NCBI RefSeq assembly: GCF_008017535.1
Contig: NZ_VRUA01000001.1
Location: forward strand, 372,001-436,000
Origin: Ottowia flava
Lineage (GTDB): Bacteria > Pseudomonadota > Gammaproteobacteria > Burkholderiales > Burkholderiaceae_C
Length of the DNA: 64,000 nucleotides
Direction of reading: 5' to 3'
The first letter of the stretch is position 1. Every line of letters begins with the position of its first letter. Below are positions 7,128-15,953 of this stretch, piece by piece. Position numbers and translations under genes: made by a program. The notes under the pieces were generated by a model. It did no database searches. It was not told the origin of the DNA and saw nothing but the letters and a program-made list of their open reading frames with translations.

Positions 7128-9869
7128 ATGCAGAATAAGTTTGCCCCGATCCAGAAGGGATCGCCGTTGCACCAGGGATCCTCCGCTCCGTTCTGGAAAA
7201 AGGGCCTGCTGGCTACAGCCGCCAGCCTTGCCTTGGTAGGTGTCAGTGTCGACGCCCAAGCATTCGCCCTGGGTGCGGTTACCGTGCGCTCCTCCTTGGG
7301 CGAGCCGCTCCGGGCCGAGATCGAGGTTCCGCAGATCTCTTCGGAAGAGGCTTCCACGCTGCAAGCGACGATGGCCACGCCACAGGCTTTTCGTGCTGCC
7401 GGGGTCGAATACAGCCCGTCACTGAGCGGCGCACGGGTCACGTTGCATCGTCGGCCCAATGGTCAGGCATACCTGCGCGTTGTCGGGGACAAGCCGATCA
7501 ACGAGCCCTTCCTTGGCATCGTGATCGAAGCCAATTGGGCCAACGGCCGAGTGGTGCGCGACTACACCATGCTGGTCGATCCTCCGGGCCGGGCAGCGCC
7601 GCCGCCGGTGACGGTGACCGAATCGCGAACAGCGCCGCCTGTGGCACCGCCTGCACCGCCCGTGGCTGTTGCTCCCCCCGTTGCCCAGCAAACAACGCCG
7701 TCCAATACCGCACCCCAGGAACGGCCAGAACGCCAACGCGCCACACCCGCGCCGCGCCGCGCCGCGCCAGCGCCGGCTCCCAGCGCAGTCGAAGCCTCGG
7801 GCGGCGGTGGTCAGGTCACCGTCCAGCGAGGCGATACCGCCTACGGGATTGCTTCGGCGGCCGGGGCGCAGGGTGTGTCGCTGGATCAGATGCTGGTTGC
7901 GATGCTGCGCGCGAACCCGAACGCCTTCATTGGCGGCAACGTCAACCGCATGCGTGCCGGCGCGGTGCTGAATATGCCGACCGCTGAACAGGCTGCATCC
8001 GTTTCCCGACGTGATGCACGCCGTGCAGTCGTCGCACAGACACGCGATTTCAACAATTTCCGCCGGGGCTTGGCATCGAGAGTGCAATCGACCCCTACAT
8101 CGACCGCATCTCGCAGCGCGTCAGGTGGTGTGCAGGCCCAAGTGCAAGACAACCGCGCACCAGCGCCCAGCCAGGACCGGCTGACCCTGTCCAAGGGTGG
8201 CACGCCGACCGGCAAGGAAAGCCAGGTTGCACAGTCCCGGCAGGCGCAGGAGCAAGCCGACCGCGTTGCCGAGTTGAACAAGAACATCAGCGACCTGGCG
8301 CGCCTGCAGGCCGCTTCGGGCGCTGCACCAAGCACCACCCCCGCAAGTGCTGCGCCCCCCGGCGTCACCGTCCCGGTCTCCCCGCCGCTTTCGGCAGCTT
8401 CTGCTCCAGTGACATCGACGGCGGCAGACTCTGCCGCGCTGGCTGCCTCGGCCGCTCTTGGGGCTGCGAGTACCGCCCAAGCTTCGGCCAGTGCCGCGGT
8501 CACCTCGGCGTCCGAACCCATGCCAGCAATAGATGCCGCCGCATCCGAGGCAGCATCTGCCACCATGGCTGCTGCGTCCGCAGTCGAAGCCGCCAGTGCC
8601 GCTTCGGCCGAGGCGTCAGCGGCCGCGAAGCCAGTCCGGCCGGCTCCCGCGCCCGCCCCTACCCCGGTAGCAGAACCCTCGTTCCTCGACTCGCTGATGG
8701 AGAACCCGCTGCTGCCCATTGCAGGCTTGGGCGTGCTGGGTCTGCTGGGCTATGGGCTTTACCGCTCACGCAAGTCGAAGAAGAACGCTGCGCCCTTGGA
8801 CAGCGCCTTCATCGAAAGTCGCCTGCAGCCTGACTCCTTCTTTGGCGCCAGCGGCGGCCAGCGCGTCAATACCAAGGATGCAGGTCCGGTCAGCGGCGGC
8901 GCCTCGTCAATGGCCTATTCGCCCAGCCAGTTGGATGCCGCTGGTGACGTCGATCCTGTCGCCGAAGCCGACGTGTACCTCGCCTACGGCCGGGACATGC
9001 AGGCTGAGGAAATTCTCAAGGAAGCTTTGCGCACCCAGCCTGGCCGTGTGGCGATCCACAAGAATCTGGCAGGCATTTACGCCAAGCGCCGCGATGCGCG
9101 TGCGCTGGAAGCCATCGCTACCGAAGCCTACGCATTGACGGGTGGTGAGGGCCCGGATTGGCTGGCCATCACCAACCTCGGGGCAGAACTCGATCCCAAC
9201 AATCCGCTTTACAAACCAGGCGGCGCGCCGGCAGTGCGCACTTCCCCAGTGCCTACCCGTCCCTCGTTCGGCGCAGACACCGAGCCACAGACCGCGCAAC
9301 TGATCGAAAAAAAGGGGCCAACCAGTTCGGGGATGCCATTGGATCTCGACCTGGATCTGGACGACGCGCCGGTGCGTGCCCCGACCGTGTCGGCCGGAAC
9401 GGCGACAGTCGCTTCCGCTTCCGCTGCTGCGGCCGCGGGCACCGCCGCAGCCGCTTCGCTTGCTGCTCGTGAGCCTGCATCTGCTCCCCCGCCGGCAGCC
9501 AATGCGCCAGTCGATTTCGATCTGGATCTGGACTTCGCACCCCCCAGCGAGCTGAATCCGCACAGCGCTTCCGCAAGCACCCCGACCCAGCCCCCGGTCG
9601 CTTCTTCCACGGTACGCGACGCTGGCATGATCGACTTCGACATGGACGCACTGTCGATCAACCCGGATTCCCGTTCAGGCGGCGAGTTGCGGACCGAACA
9701 GCCAGACGACGCTGATGAGGATCCACTGGGCACCAAGCTGGCTTTGGCTCAGGAATTTCACGCCATTGGCGACACGGAAGGTGCCCGCGCCCTGGTCAAG
9801 GAAGTGATTGCCGAGTCCTCCGGCTCACTGCGTGCGCGCGCAGAACGCTTCCTCGCCGAACTGAGCTGA
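7128..9869 (+). CDS. fimV: FimV/HubP-family polar peptidoglycan-binding protein
   Basis: A 913-aa inner-membrane protein of the FimV family, which organises cell poles and supports type IV pilus and twitching functions. The N-terminal hydrophobic segment LLATAASLALVGVSVDAQA (about residues 24-42) leads into the conserved FALGAVTVRSSLGEPLRAEI domain. A LysM-like domain starts at VTVQRGDTAYGIA (about residue 228). Long Pro/Ala/Ser-rich stretches and a transmembrane helix (PLLPIAGLGVLGLLGYGLY, about 528-546) follow. The C-terminus has TPR-like repeats, acidic DLDLDLDDA motifs and the FimV C-terminal signature DPLGTKLALAQEFHAIGD. It sits between asd and truA as in other Burkholderiales. Confidence 0.93.
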   Translation: MQNKFAPIQKGSPLHQGSSAPFWKKGLLATAASLALVGVSVDAQAFALGAVTVRSSLGEPLRAEIEVPQISSEEASTLQATMATPQAFRAAGVEYSPSLSGARVTLHRRPNGQAYLRVVGDKPINEPFLGIVIEANWANGRVVRDYTMLVDPPGRAAPPPVTVTESRTAPPVAPPAPPVAVAPPVAQQTTPSNTAPQERPERQRATPAPRRAAPAPAPSAVEASGGGGQVTVQRGDTAYGIASAAGAQGVSLDQMLVAMLRANPNAFIGGNVNRMRAGAVLNMPTAEQAASVSRRDARRAVVAQTRDFNNFRRGLASRVQSTPTSTASRSASGGVQAQVQDNRAPAPSQDRLTLSKGGTPTGKESQVAQSRQAQEQADRVAELNKNISDLARLQAASGAAPSTTPASAAPPGVTVPVSPPLSAASAPVTSTAADSAALAASAALGAASTAQASASAAVTSASEPMPAIDAAASEAASATMAAASAVEAASAASAEASAAAKPVRPAPAPAPTPVAEPSFLDSLMENPLLPIAGLGVLGLLGYGLYRSRKSKKNAAPLDSAFIESRLQPDSFFGASGGQRVNTKDAGPVSGGASSMAYSPSQLDAAGDVDPVAEADVYLAYGRDMQAEEILKEALRTQPGRVAIHKNLAGIYAKRRDARALEAIATEAYALTGGEGPDWLAITNLGAELDPNNPLYKPGGAPAVRTSPVPTRPSFGADTEPQTAQLIEKKGPTSSGMPLDLDLDLDDAPVRAPTVSAGTATVASASAAAAAGTAAAASLAAREPASAPPPAANAPVDFDLDLDFAPPSELNPHSASASTPTQPPVASSTVRDAGMIDFDMDALSINPDSRSGGELRTEQPDDADEDPLGTKLALAQEFHAIGDTEGARALVKEVIAESSGSLRARAERFLAELS

Positions 9870-9903
9870 TCGCAAGGGCTGGCTTCGACCGCATCTGAGC
9901 CTG

Positions 9904-9932
9904 GAAAACGGCGCCCAGCGGGCGCCGTTTTC
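9904..9932. terminator. Bidirectional intrinsic terminator after fimV
   Basis: GAAAACGGCGCCC and its perfect complement GGGCGCCGTTTTC form a 13-bp stem with a 3-nt loop (AGC). The stem ends in A4/T4 runs, so it can act on both strands. It lies 34 bp after the fimV stop. Confidence 0.85.
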
Positions 9933-9999
9933 ATTGGTGGACGAGTTCCGTGGCGAGCGCGCAGCCGAAAGGCCATCACCCATCGGCGACAATCTGACC

Positions 10000-10782
10000 G
10001 TGCGCATCGCTCTCGGACTCAGCTATCTCGGCAACGCCTACCAAGGCTGGCAAAGCCAGCCGTCGGGGCAAACAGTACAAGATCATCTGGAGCGGGCGCT
10101 GGGTGAATTTGCCACTCAACCCATCGCCACGCTGTGCGCAGGCCGCACCGACTCAGGCGTGCATGGCCTCATGCAGGTCGTGCATTTCGACACGGCGCTG
10201 GATCGGGAACCTTTCTCCTGGGTGCGTGGCACGAACCGCTACCTCCCTCACGATATTGCGGTCGAATGGGCGCAGCCGGTGTCAGACGGTTTTCACGCCC
10301 GCGCCAGTGCCGTCGCACGCCGCTATGTCTATGTGCTGCGCGAGTCGGCCGTGCGCCCCAGCGTGGATGCCGGAAGGGTTGGTTGGACTTTTCGCCCACT
10401 GGACGGTCGCGCCATGGAGCAGGCAGCGCAACTCCTGTTGGGCGAGCACGATTTCACCTCGTTTCGCGCCTCAGCCTGCCAGGCGCTGTCACCCATCAAG
10501 CACCTCACGGTACTGGACATTGCCCGCCGCGGGGCGTACTGGCGTTTCGATTTTCAGGCGAACGCATTTTTGCACCACATGATTCGCAACCTGATGGGCT
10601 GCCTTGTCCAGGTCGGCCAGGGGCTGCAGTCACCGGAATGGGTGCGCGACGTGCTTGCTGCCCGCGACCGCGATGCTGCTGCGCCCACGTTCTCCCCGGA
10701 TGGCCTCTATTTCCTCGGGCCGGTCTACGACCCCGCCTGGGGCTTGCCCAATCGAACGGCCGCCTATGATTGGCTGCCATGA
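10000..10782 (+). CDS. truA: tRNA pseudouridine synthase A
   Basis: A 260-aa enzyme converting U38-U40 of tRNA anticodon arms to pseudouridine. The catalytic Asp51 is in CAGRTDSGVHG, and FHARASAVARRYVYVL and HHMIRNLMGCLVQVG are further family motifs. The frame is open upstream to a TTG at 9934, but that would begin right behind the fimV terminator. The GTG at 10000, giving MRIALGLSYLGNAYQGW, matches the family N-terminus and length. The stop overlaps the trpF start (ATGA). Confidence 0.93.
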   Translation: MRIALGLSYLGNAYQGWQSQPSGQTVQDHLERALGEFATQPIATLCAGRTDSGVHGLMQVVHFDTALDREPFSWVRGTNRYLPHDIAVEWAQPVSDGFHARASAVARRYVYVLRESAVRPSVDAGRVGWTFRPLDGRAMEQAAQLLLGEHDFTSFRASACQALSPIKHLTVLDIARRGAYWRFDFQANAFLHHMIRNLMGCLVQVGQGLQSPEWVRDVLAARDRDAAAPTFSPDGLYFLGPVYDPAWGLPNRTAAYDWLP

Positions 10783-11516
10783 CTGCGCCCGACCCCCACC
10801 GTTCGCCACCAACCTTTGCCCACCGCACTCGCATCAAAATCTGTGGCCTGACGCGTGAGGCAGACGTCGACGCGGCCGTAGCCGCAGGCGCGGATGCCGT
10901 GGGTTTTGTGCGGTATCCGCACAGCCCACGCCATGTGAGCGCTGCACGGGCAGCACAGCTGTTGGCGCGCGTGCCGCCGTTCGTGACCCCGGTGCTGCTG
11001 TACGTCAATGCAGATACTACAGAAATCATAGCTGACTGCGCAATGCTGCCGGGCGCTACGATTCAATTTCATGGTGATGAATCAGCCATTCAATGCGCAG
11101 ACGCTGCACGCGCGGCGCAGCGTCCGTGGATGCGCGCCGCGCGCATTCCAGTCGATTCTGAGAGAGACTTTGACTTGGTAAAATTTGCCCACGATCACGC
11201 TGGCGCCCAAGGCATCCTGCTCGACACCCTGGTCGAGGGCTATGGCGGCAGCGGAAAGTGCTTCGATTGGTCACGCCTACCACCAAACGTACCCGCTCAC
11301 CTCGTCTTGTCTGGTGGGTTGACACCTGCAAACGTGAGCGATGGAATCGCCGCGCTGCGCGGGCGAGGACGCTCGCTCGCGGTTGACGTTTCCTCCGGCG
11401 TCGAAGCCCATGGCCCTGACGGCAAACCACTGAAGGGCATCAAGGACGCCGACAAGATCCACCGCTTCGTGGCCGCCGTGCGTGCGGCTGACGCAGCCAT
11501 TGAATTCCATCCATGA
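10779..11516 (+). CDS. trpF: Phosphoribosylanthranilate isomerase
   Basis: A 245-aa TIM-barrel enzyme of tryptophan synthesis that isomerises phosphoribosylanthranilate to CdRP. IKICGLT contains the catalytic Cys22, and [16 protein letters not shown] carries the general-acid Asp. The ATG overlaps the truA stop (ATGA), and the trpF stop overlaps trpB in the same way, indicating coupled translation. Residues about 80-97 ([18 protein letters not shown]) are encoded by a dispersed repeat copy. This stretch falls in the helix before the conserved IQFHGDE, so the repeat sequence has been absorbed into the barrel. Confidence 0.96.
   Translation: MTAPDPHRSPPTFAHRTRIKICGLTREADVDAAVAAGADAVGFVRYPHSPRHVSAARAAQLLARVPPFVTPVLLYVNADTTEIIADCAMLPGATIQFHGDESAIQCADAARAAQRPWMRAARIPVDSERDFDLVKFAHDHAGAQGILLDTLVEGYGGSGKCFDWSRLPPNVPAHLVLSGGLTPANVSDGIAALRGRGRSLAVDVSSGVEAHGPDGKPLKGIKDADKIHRFVAAVRAADAAIEFHP
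11014..11067 (+). repeat. Dispersed AGCTGC-type repeat copy inside trpF
   Basis: Core ATAGCTGACTGCGCAATGCTG with an AT-rich left flank (ACTACAGAAATC) and a right arm GGCGCTACGATTCAATTTC, aligned with the dnaG and intergenic copies. It is in frame. Confidence 0.6.
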
Positions 11517-12793
11517 TCGACTATCACCAGCCCGACGCGAGCGGGCACTTTGGCCACTATGGCGGCAGCTTCGTCAGCGAGACGCTCACCTACGCCATCA
11601 ATGAATTGCGTGAAGCCTATGCGCAGTATCAGAACGACCCGGCCTTCCTGGCCGAGTTTCGCTACGAACTGGCGCACTACGTAGGCCGCCCCTCGCCCGT
11701 CTACCACGCTGCGCGCACCAGCCGCGAACTCGGCGGCGCGCAGATCTACCTGAAGCGCGAAGACCTCAACCACACCGGCGCGCACAAGATCAACAACGTG
11801 ATCGGCCAGGCCATGCTGGCCAAGCGCATGGGCAAGCCACGCATCATTGCTGAGACCGGTGCAGGCCAGCACGGCGTGGCCACCGCCACCATCTGCGCAC
11901 GCTACGGGCTGGAATGCGTGGTCTACATGGGCAGCGAGGACGTCAAGCGTCAGTCGCCCAATGTCTACCGCATGAAGCTGCTCGGTGCCACTGTGGTGCC
12001 CGTTGAATCGGGCAGCCGTACCCTGAAGGACGCGCTGAACGAAGCCATGCGCGACTGGGTGGCCAACGTGGACAACACCTTCTACATCATCGGCACGGTG
12101 GCGGGGCCCCACCCCTATCCCATGATGGTGCGCGACTTCCAGAGCGTCATCGGCGAAGAATGCCTCAAGCAGATGCCCGAGATGCTCCAGGCGCAGGGCA
12201 TCGCCGCCAGCCAACCTGACGCCGTCCTCGCCTGCGTGGGCGGTGGCAGCAACGCCATGGGTATCTTCTATCCCTACATCCCGCACGAGAGGACGCGCCT
12301 GATCGGCGTGGAAGCCGCTGGCGAGGGTCTGAACACGGGCAAGCACTCGGCCAGCCTTCAGCGCGGCAGCGCGGGCGTGCTGCACGGCAACCGCACCTAC
12401 GTGCTGCAGGACGACAACGGCCAGATCACCGAAACCCACAGTATCTCGGCGGGCCTGGACTACCCGGGCGTCGGGCCCGAGCACGCCTGGCTCAAGGACA
12501 TCGGTCGAGCCGAGTACGTCGGCGCCACCGACGCAGAAGCTCTGGCCGCCTTTCATCACCTCTGCCGGACAGAAGGCATCATCCCGGCGCTGGAGTCCAG
12601 CCATGCCTTCGCACACGCGCTCAAGCTCGCACCCACCATGCGGCCCGACCAGTCGATCCTCGTGTGCCTCTCCGGGCGCGGCGACAAGGATATCGGCACG
12701 GTCGCGGACCTCGACGGCGCGGACTTCTATGACCGCCCCTCGATGCGCGGTCACGTGGTCAAGGGCGCGTCGGCCAAGGGAGAACGTGCATGA
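11513..12793 (+). CDS. trpB: Tryptophan synthase beta chain
   Basis: A 426-aa PLP enzyme that condenses indole with serine to give tryptophan, acting in an alpha2beta2 complex with TrpA. The PLP Lys92 is in [14 protein letters not shown], and [12 protein letters not shown] is the phosphate-binding loop. [12 protein letters not shown] lies near the C-terminus. Start and stop both overlap their neighbours by ATGA (11513-11516 and 12790-12793), which supports stoichiometric synthesis with TrpA. Confidence 0.98.
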   Translation: MIDYHQPDASGHFGHYGGSFVSETLTYAINELREAYAQYQNDPAFLAEFRYELAHYVGRPSPVYHAARTSRELGGAQIYLKREDLNHTGAHKINNVIGQAMLAKRMGKPRIIAETGAGQHGVATATICARYGLECVVYMGSEDVKRQSPNVYRMKLLGATVVPVESGSRTLKDALNEAMRDWVANVDNTFYIIGTVAGPHPYPMMVRDFQSVIGEECLKQMPEMLQAQGIAASQPDAVLACVGGGSNAMGIFYPYIPHERTRLIGVEAAGEGLNTGKHSASLQRGSAGVLHGNRTYVLQDDNGQITETHSISAGLDYPGVGPEHAWLKDIGRAEYVGATDAEALAAFHHLCRTEGIIPALESSHAFAHALKLAPTMRPDQSILVCLSGRGDKDIGTVADLDGADFYDRPSMRGHVVKGASAKGERA

Positions 12794-13611
12794 GCCGCAT
12801 TGCAGCCACCTTCGATGCCTTGCGCAAGAACGGGCGCAAAGCCCTCATTCCGTACGTCACGGCCGGATTCCCCTATGCCGACATCACGCCCGCTCTGATG
12901 CACGGCATGGTGACCGCCGGCGCCGACGTGATCGAGCTGGGCGTGCCCTTCTCTGACCCCAGTGCCGATGGCGCCGTCATCCAGAAGGCCGGTGACCGTG
13001 CCCTGGCGCTCGGCATCGGCCTTGTCCAAGTCCTGGCGATGGTCAAAACCTTTCGTGAGAAAGACGACACCACACCCGTCGTTTTGATGGGCTACGCCAA
13101 TCCTGTGGAGCGCTACGACCAGTTGCACGGCAAGAGCGGCAGCGAATCCGCCTTCATCCGAGATGCGGCGGCTGCCGGCGTGGACGGTCTGCTGATCGTC
13201 GACTATCCGCCCGAGGAGTGTGCGGAATTCGCGGCGCAACTGCGCGCGAACGGCATGGACTTGATCTTCCTGCTGGCCCCGACCTCGACATCCGAACGCA
13301 TGCAGGAAGTGGCGAGGGTTGCCAGCGGCTACGTCTACTACGTCTCGCTCAAGGGCGTGACCGGCTCCGGGGCACTCAATACCAGCGAAGTAGAGGCGAT
13401 GCTTCCGCGCATTCGCGAGCACGTCAGCGTGCCCGTAGGCGTAGGGTTCGGTATCCGTGACGCCGCCACTGCCGCCGCCATCGGCCGCGTGGCCGATGCG
13501 GTGGTGATCGGCAGCCGCCTCATCCAGCTGATCGAAAACCAGCCGCATGAGCGCGTCGTCGCCTCAGCGATCGACTTCCTGCGACCGGTTCGCGCTGCGC
13601 TGGACGCATAA
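12790..13611 (+). CDS. trpA: Tryptophan synthase alpha chain
   Basis: A 273-aa TIM barrel that cleaves indole-3-glycerol phosphate to indole, which is channelled to TrpB. The catalytic residues Glu49 ([10 protein letters not shown]) and Asp60 (DPSADG) are at the expected positions. It overlaps trpB by ATGA and ends 27 bp before accD, so accD probably shares the transcript, as in other Burkholderiales. Confidence 0.98.
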   Translation: MSRIAATFDALRKNGRKALIPYVTAGFPYADITPALMHGMVTAGADVIELGVPFSDPSADGAVIQKAGDRALALGIGLVQVLAMVKTFREKDDTTPVVLMGYANPVERYDQLHGKSGSESAFIRDAAAAGVDGLLIVDYPPEECAEFAAQLRANGMDLIFLLAPTSTSERMQEVARVASGYVYYVSLKGVTGSGALNTSEVEAMLPRIREHVSVPVGVGFGIRDAATAAAIGRVADAVVIGSRLIQLIENQPHERVVASAIDFLRPVRAALDA

Positions 13612-13638
13612 TCGCGCTATCAAACAAGGAGTTCCGCC

Positions 13639-14511
13639 ATGAGCTGGCTCGAAAAGTTGCTTCCTCCGAAGATCCAGAAATCCGACGCCGCAGAGCGGCG
13701 CCAGATGCCCGAAGGCCTCTGGATCAAGTGTCCCGCCTGCGAGACGGTGCTGTACAAGACGGATCTGGAACAGAACCAGAACGTATGCCCGAACTGCGAC
13801 CACCACCACCGCATTGGTGCGCGCGACCGCTTGAATGTGTTCCTTGACAACGAAGGTCGCTACGAAATTGGCCAGGAAGTCGTGCCAGTGGATGCCCTCA
13901 AGTTCAAGGACAGCCGCAAGTACCCCGAGCGCCTCAAGGAGGCTATGGAAGCCACGGGTGAAACCGATGCACTGGTGGTCATGGGCGGTTCCGTGCGCTC
14001 CATCAACATCGTGGCGGCTGCGTTCGAGTTCGGCTTCATGGGCGGCTCCATGGGCAGCGTGGTGGGTGAGCGCTTCGTGCGTGGCGTCGAAACGGCCATT
14101 GAGCAAAAGGTGCCTTTCATCTGCTTCACGGCCACTGGCGGCGCGCGCATGCAGGAAGGGCTGCTGTCGCTGATGCAGATGGCCAAGACCAACGCCGCCC
14201 TCACCCGCCTGGCCAAGAAAGGTTTGCCCTACATCAGCGTGCTGACGGACCCAACAATGGGCGGTGTGTCGGCCGGCTTTGCCTTTGTGGGCGATGTGGT
14301 CATTGCCGAGCCCAAGGCGCTGATCGGGTTTGCCGGCCCGCGCGTGATCGAGAACACCGTGCGCGTCACCCTGCCTGAAGGCTTCCAGCGCGCCGAGTTC
14401 CTTGAAGCCAAGGGGGCGATCGATTTCATCTGCGACCGCCGCGAATTGCGCGACCGGATTGCCAACGTGCTGGCGATGCTCCTGCGCCAGCCCGCCGACG
14501 CCGTGCAGTAA
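13639..14511 (+). CDS. accD: Acetyl-CoA carboxylase carboxyltransferase subunit beta
   Basis: A 290-aa subunit that, with AccA, transfers CO2 from carboxybiotin to acetyl-CoA to make malonyl-CoA. The N-terminal four-Cys zinc ribbon (CPAC...CPNC, about residues 31-53) is present, followed by the crotonase-fold carboxyltransferase domain with [12 protein letters not shown] and [13 protein letters not shown] strong AAGGAG lies 7 nt before the ATG. folC, which often follows accD, is absent; a convergent yggT gene follows instead. Confidence 0.98.
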   Translation: MSWLEKLLPPKIQKSDAAERRQMPEGLWIKCPACETVLYKTDLEQNQNVCPNCDHHHRIGARDRLNVFLDNEGRYEIGQEVVPVDALKFKDSRKYPERLKEAMEATGETDALVVMGGSVRSINIVAAAFEFGFMGGSMGSVVGERFVRGVETAIEQKVPFICFTATGGARMQEGLLSLMQMAKTNAALTRLAKKGLPYISVLTDPTMGGVSAGFAFVGDVVIAEPKALIGFAGPRVIENTVRVTLPEGFQRAEFLEAKGAIDFICDRRELRDRIANVLAMLLRQPADAVQ

Positions 14512-14524
14512 CTGGCGCCGTCGA

Positions 14525-15094
14525 TCAGCCTGCGGCCACCAGGGCTGCGGAGCCGAGCAACTGGGCTTGCGCCGCTCCCAGCATGATCGAGACAACCTGC
14601 AGCAGCACGACCACGATCACCGGACTGAGGTCGACGCCGCCAACCAGGGGCAGCACCCGCCTCACGGGCGCGAGCAGCGGGGCGCTCAGTCGATCAAACA
14701 CGTCGGACACGGGCGTGCGGTGCTGCATCCACGACAGGATGGCCGCGACCACGATGACGGCCGTGGCCACCGACGCTGCCAGCTTGACCACGCCCAGCAG
14801 AGCCAACACGGGCAGAAGTGCCCAGCGCGCGAGGCCCAGCATGGCCATCACCACCGCGTACTCCACCATCTTGAGCAGCCATGCACCCAGCAGCCCGGCG
14901 GCGTCCATGCGATTGGACGGCGGCAGAATGCGCTGCAGCGGCAGCACCAGCCAGTCGGTCAGCGCATGCAGGAAGCGCCCGACCGGGTTGGCCATCGACA
15001 TCGCGCGCCAGCGCATGAACATGCGCAGCAGGCAAGCGCCACCGACCAGTGTGCTGGCGACCTCCAGCAGGAACTTGATCACTTGAAAGAGCAT
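14525..15094 (-). CDS. YggT family membrane protein
   Basis: A 189-aa integral membrane protein with two YggT repeats, each a pair of hydrophobic helices followed by a basic/proline motif (NPVGRFLHALTDWLVLPLQR and PVSDVFDRLSAPLLAPVRR). The family is linked to cell-shape and osmotic functions, but its exact role is unsettled. It converges on accD with a 13-bp gap and no clear terminator. Confidence 0.88.
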   Translation of the reverse strand: MLFQVIKFLLEVASTLVGGACLLRMFMRWRAMSMANPVGRFLHALTDWLVLPLQRILPPSNRMDAAGLLGAWLLKMVEYAVVMAMLGLARWALLPVLALLGVVKLAASVATAVIVVAAILSWMQHRTPVSDVFDRLSAPLLAPVRRVLPLVGGVDLSPVIVVVLLQVVSIMLGAAQAQLLGSAALVAAG

Positions 15095-15219
15095 GGGCTA
15101 CGACAAAGGCAAACAGGGAATCGGTGCGCATGGTGCGCCATCGGAGTGCGTGCGATGATAGCGTTCCCATTCGCGCTAGGCTCCTTTCGATGGCCGGCGC
15201 GCCAACTCGGCTGCGCGCG

Positions 15220-15864
15220 ATGACTGAAATTCTTCTGACCCTCACCCAGCTTCCGCTTTTTCCGCTCGGCACCGTGCTGTTCCCCGAAGGGAGACTGCCG
15301 TTGCGCGTGTTTGAAGTGCGCTACCTTGACATGGTTCGCCGCTGCCATGAGGCTGGCGCGCCCTTCGGGGTGGTGGCGCTGCGCCAGGGCAGTGAAGTGC
15401 AGGTGGCTGGCGCACCCGAAGAACAGCTTGAAGCAGTAGGTACGCTGGCACATATCACGTCATTTCATCAAGACCAGCCAGGACTGTTGTCGATCGAATG
15501 CCACGGCGCCCAGCGCTTTCGCGTCGATCGCCACAGCCGCCTGAAGCACGGCCTGTGGATTGCCGATGTCACTTTGCTTGCCGACGATGCCAGCGTCGCC
15601 CTCCCAGGTGATCTGGCGCCAGTGGCCGACGCCCTGCGTCAGGTGCGTGCCAACCTCCACGCCCGGGTCGACGGCGATGCTACCTTCAGCGACGAGGACG
15701 CACGCTACGACGACTGCGCCTGGGTCTCCAACCGGTGGTGCGAATTGCTGCCCTTGCCGACGGGAACGCGCCAGCGCCTGATGAGCCTGGAGAATCCTCT
15801 GTTGCGCCTGGAACTGGTTGCCGATCTGCTGGCCAAGGCCGGGATTGGGCGAGCCGGCGCCTGA
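15220..15864 (+). CDS. Lon N-terminal (substrate-binding) domain protein
   Basis: A 214-aa protein consisting only of the Lon/LAN (PUA-like) substrate-binding domain, without ATPase or protease domains. The opening TQLPLFPLGTVLFPEGRLPLRVFEVRY is the family hallmark. Such stand-alone proteins are widespread in Betaproteobacteria and have no firmly assigned function. The frame is open upstream (ATGs at 15124 and 15190), but the ATG at 15220 gives the N-terminus usual for the family. Confidence 0.85.
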   Translation: MTEILLTLTQLPLFPLGTVLFPEGRLPLRVFEVRYLDMVRRCHEAGAPFGVVALRQGSEVQVAGAPEEQLEAVGTLAHITSFHQDQPGLLSIECHGAQRFRVDRHSRLKHGLWIADVTLLADDASVALPGDLAPVADALRQVRANLHARVDGDATFSDEDARYDDCAWVSNRWCELLPLPTGTRQRLMSLENPLLRLELVADLLAKAGIGRAGA

Positions 15865-15892
15865 AACAGACCACGCGGCCCCTCATTTGCTC

Positions 15893-15953
15893 CGCTTTTG
15901 CTAGCTGCCAGCGCTTTTCTGGCAAGCGCTTCAGCTCGATTTGTTTCAAAAAA
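15893..15953 (+). repeat. Dispersed repeat copy with hairpin, convergent gap
   Basis: TAGCTGCCAGCGCTT and AAGCGCT form a 7-bp stem (15910-15916 with 15924-15930) between two convergent genes. This copy is closest to the long form of the family I recall from Comamonadaceae, and its hairpin could terminate transcription in both directions. It reaches the stop codon of the dehydratase gene. Confidence 0.65.
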
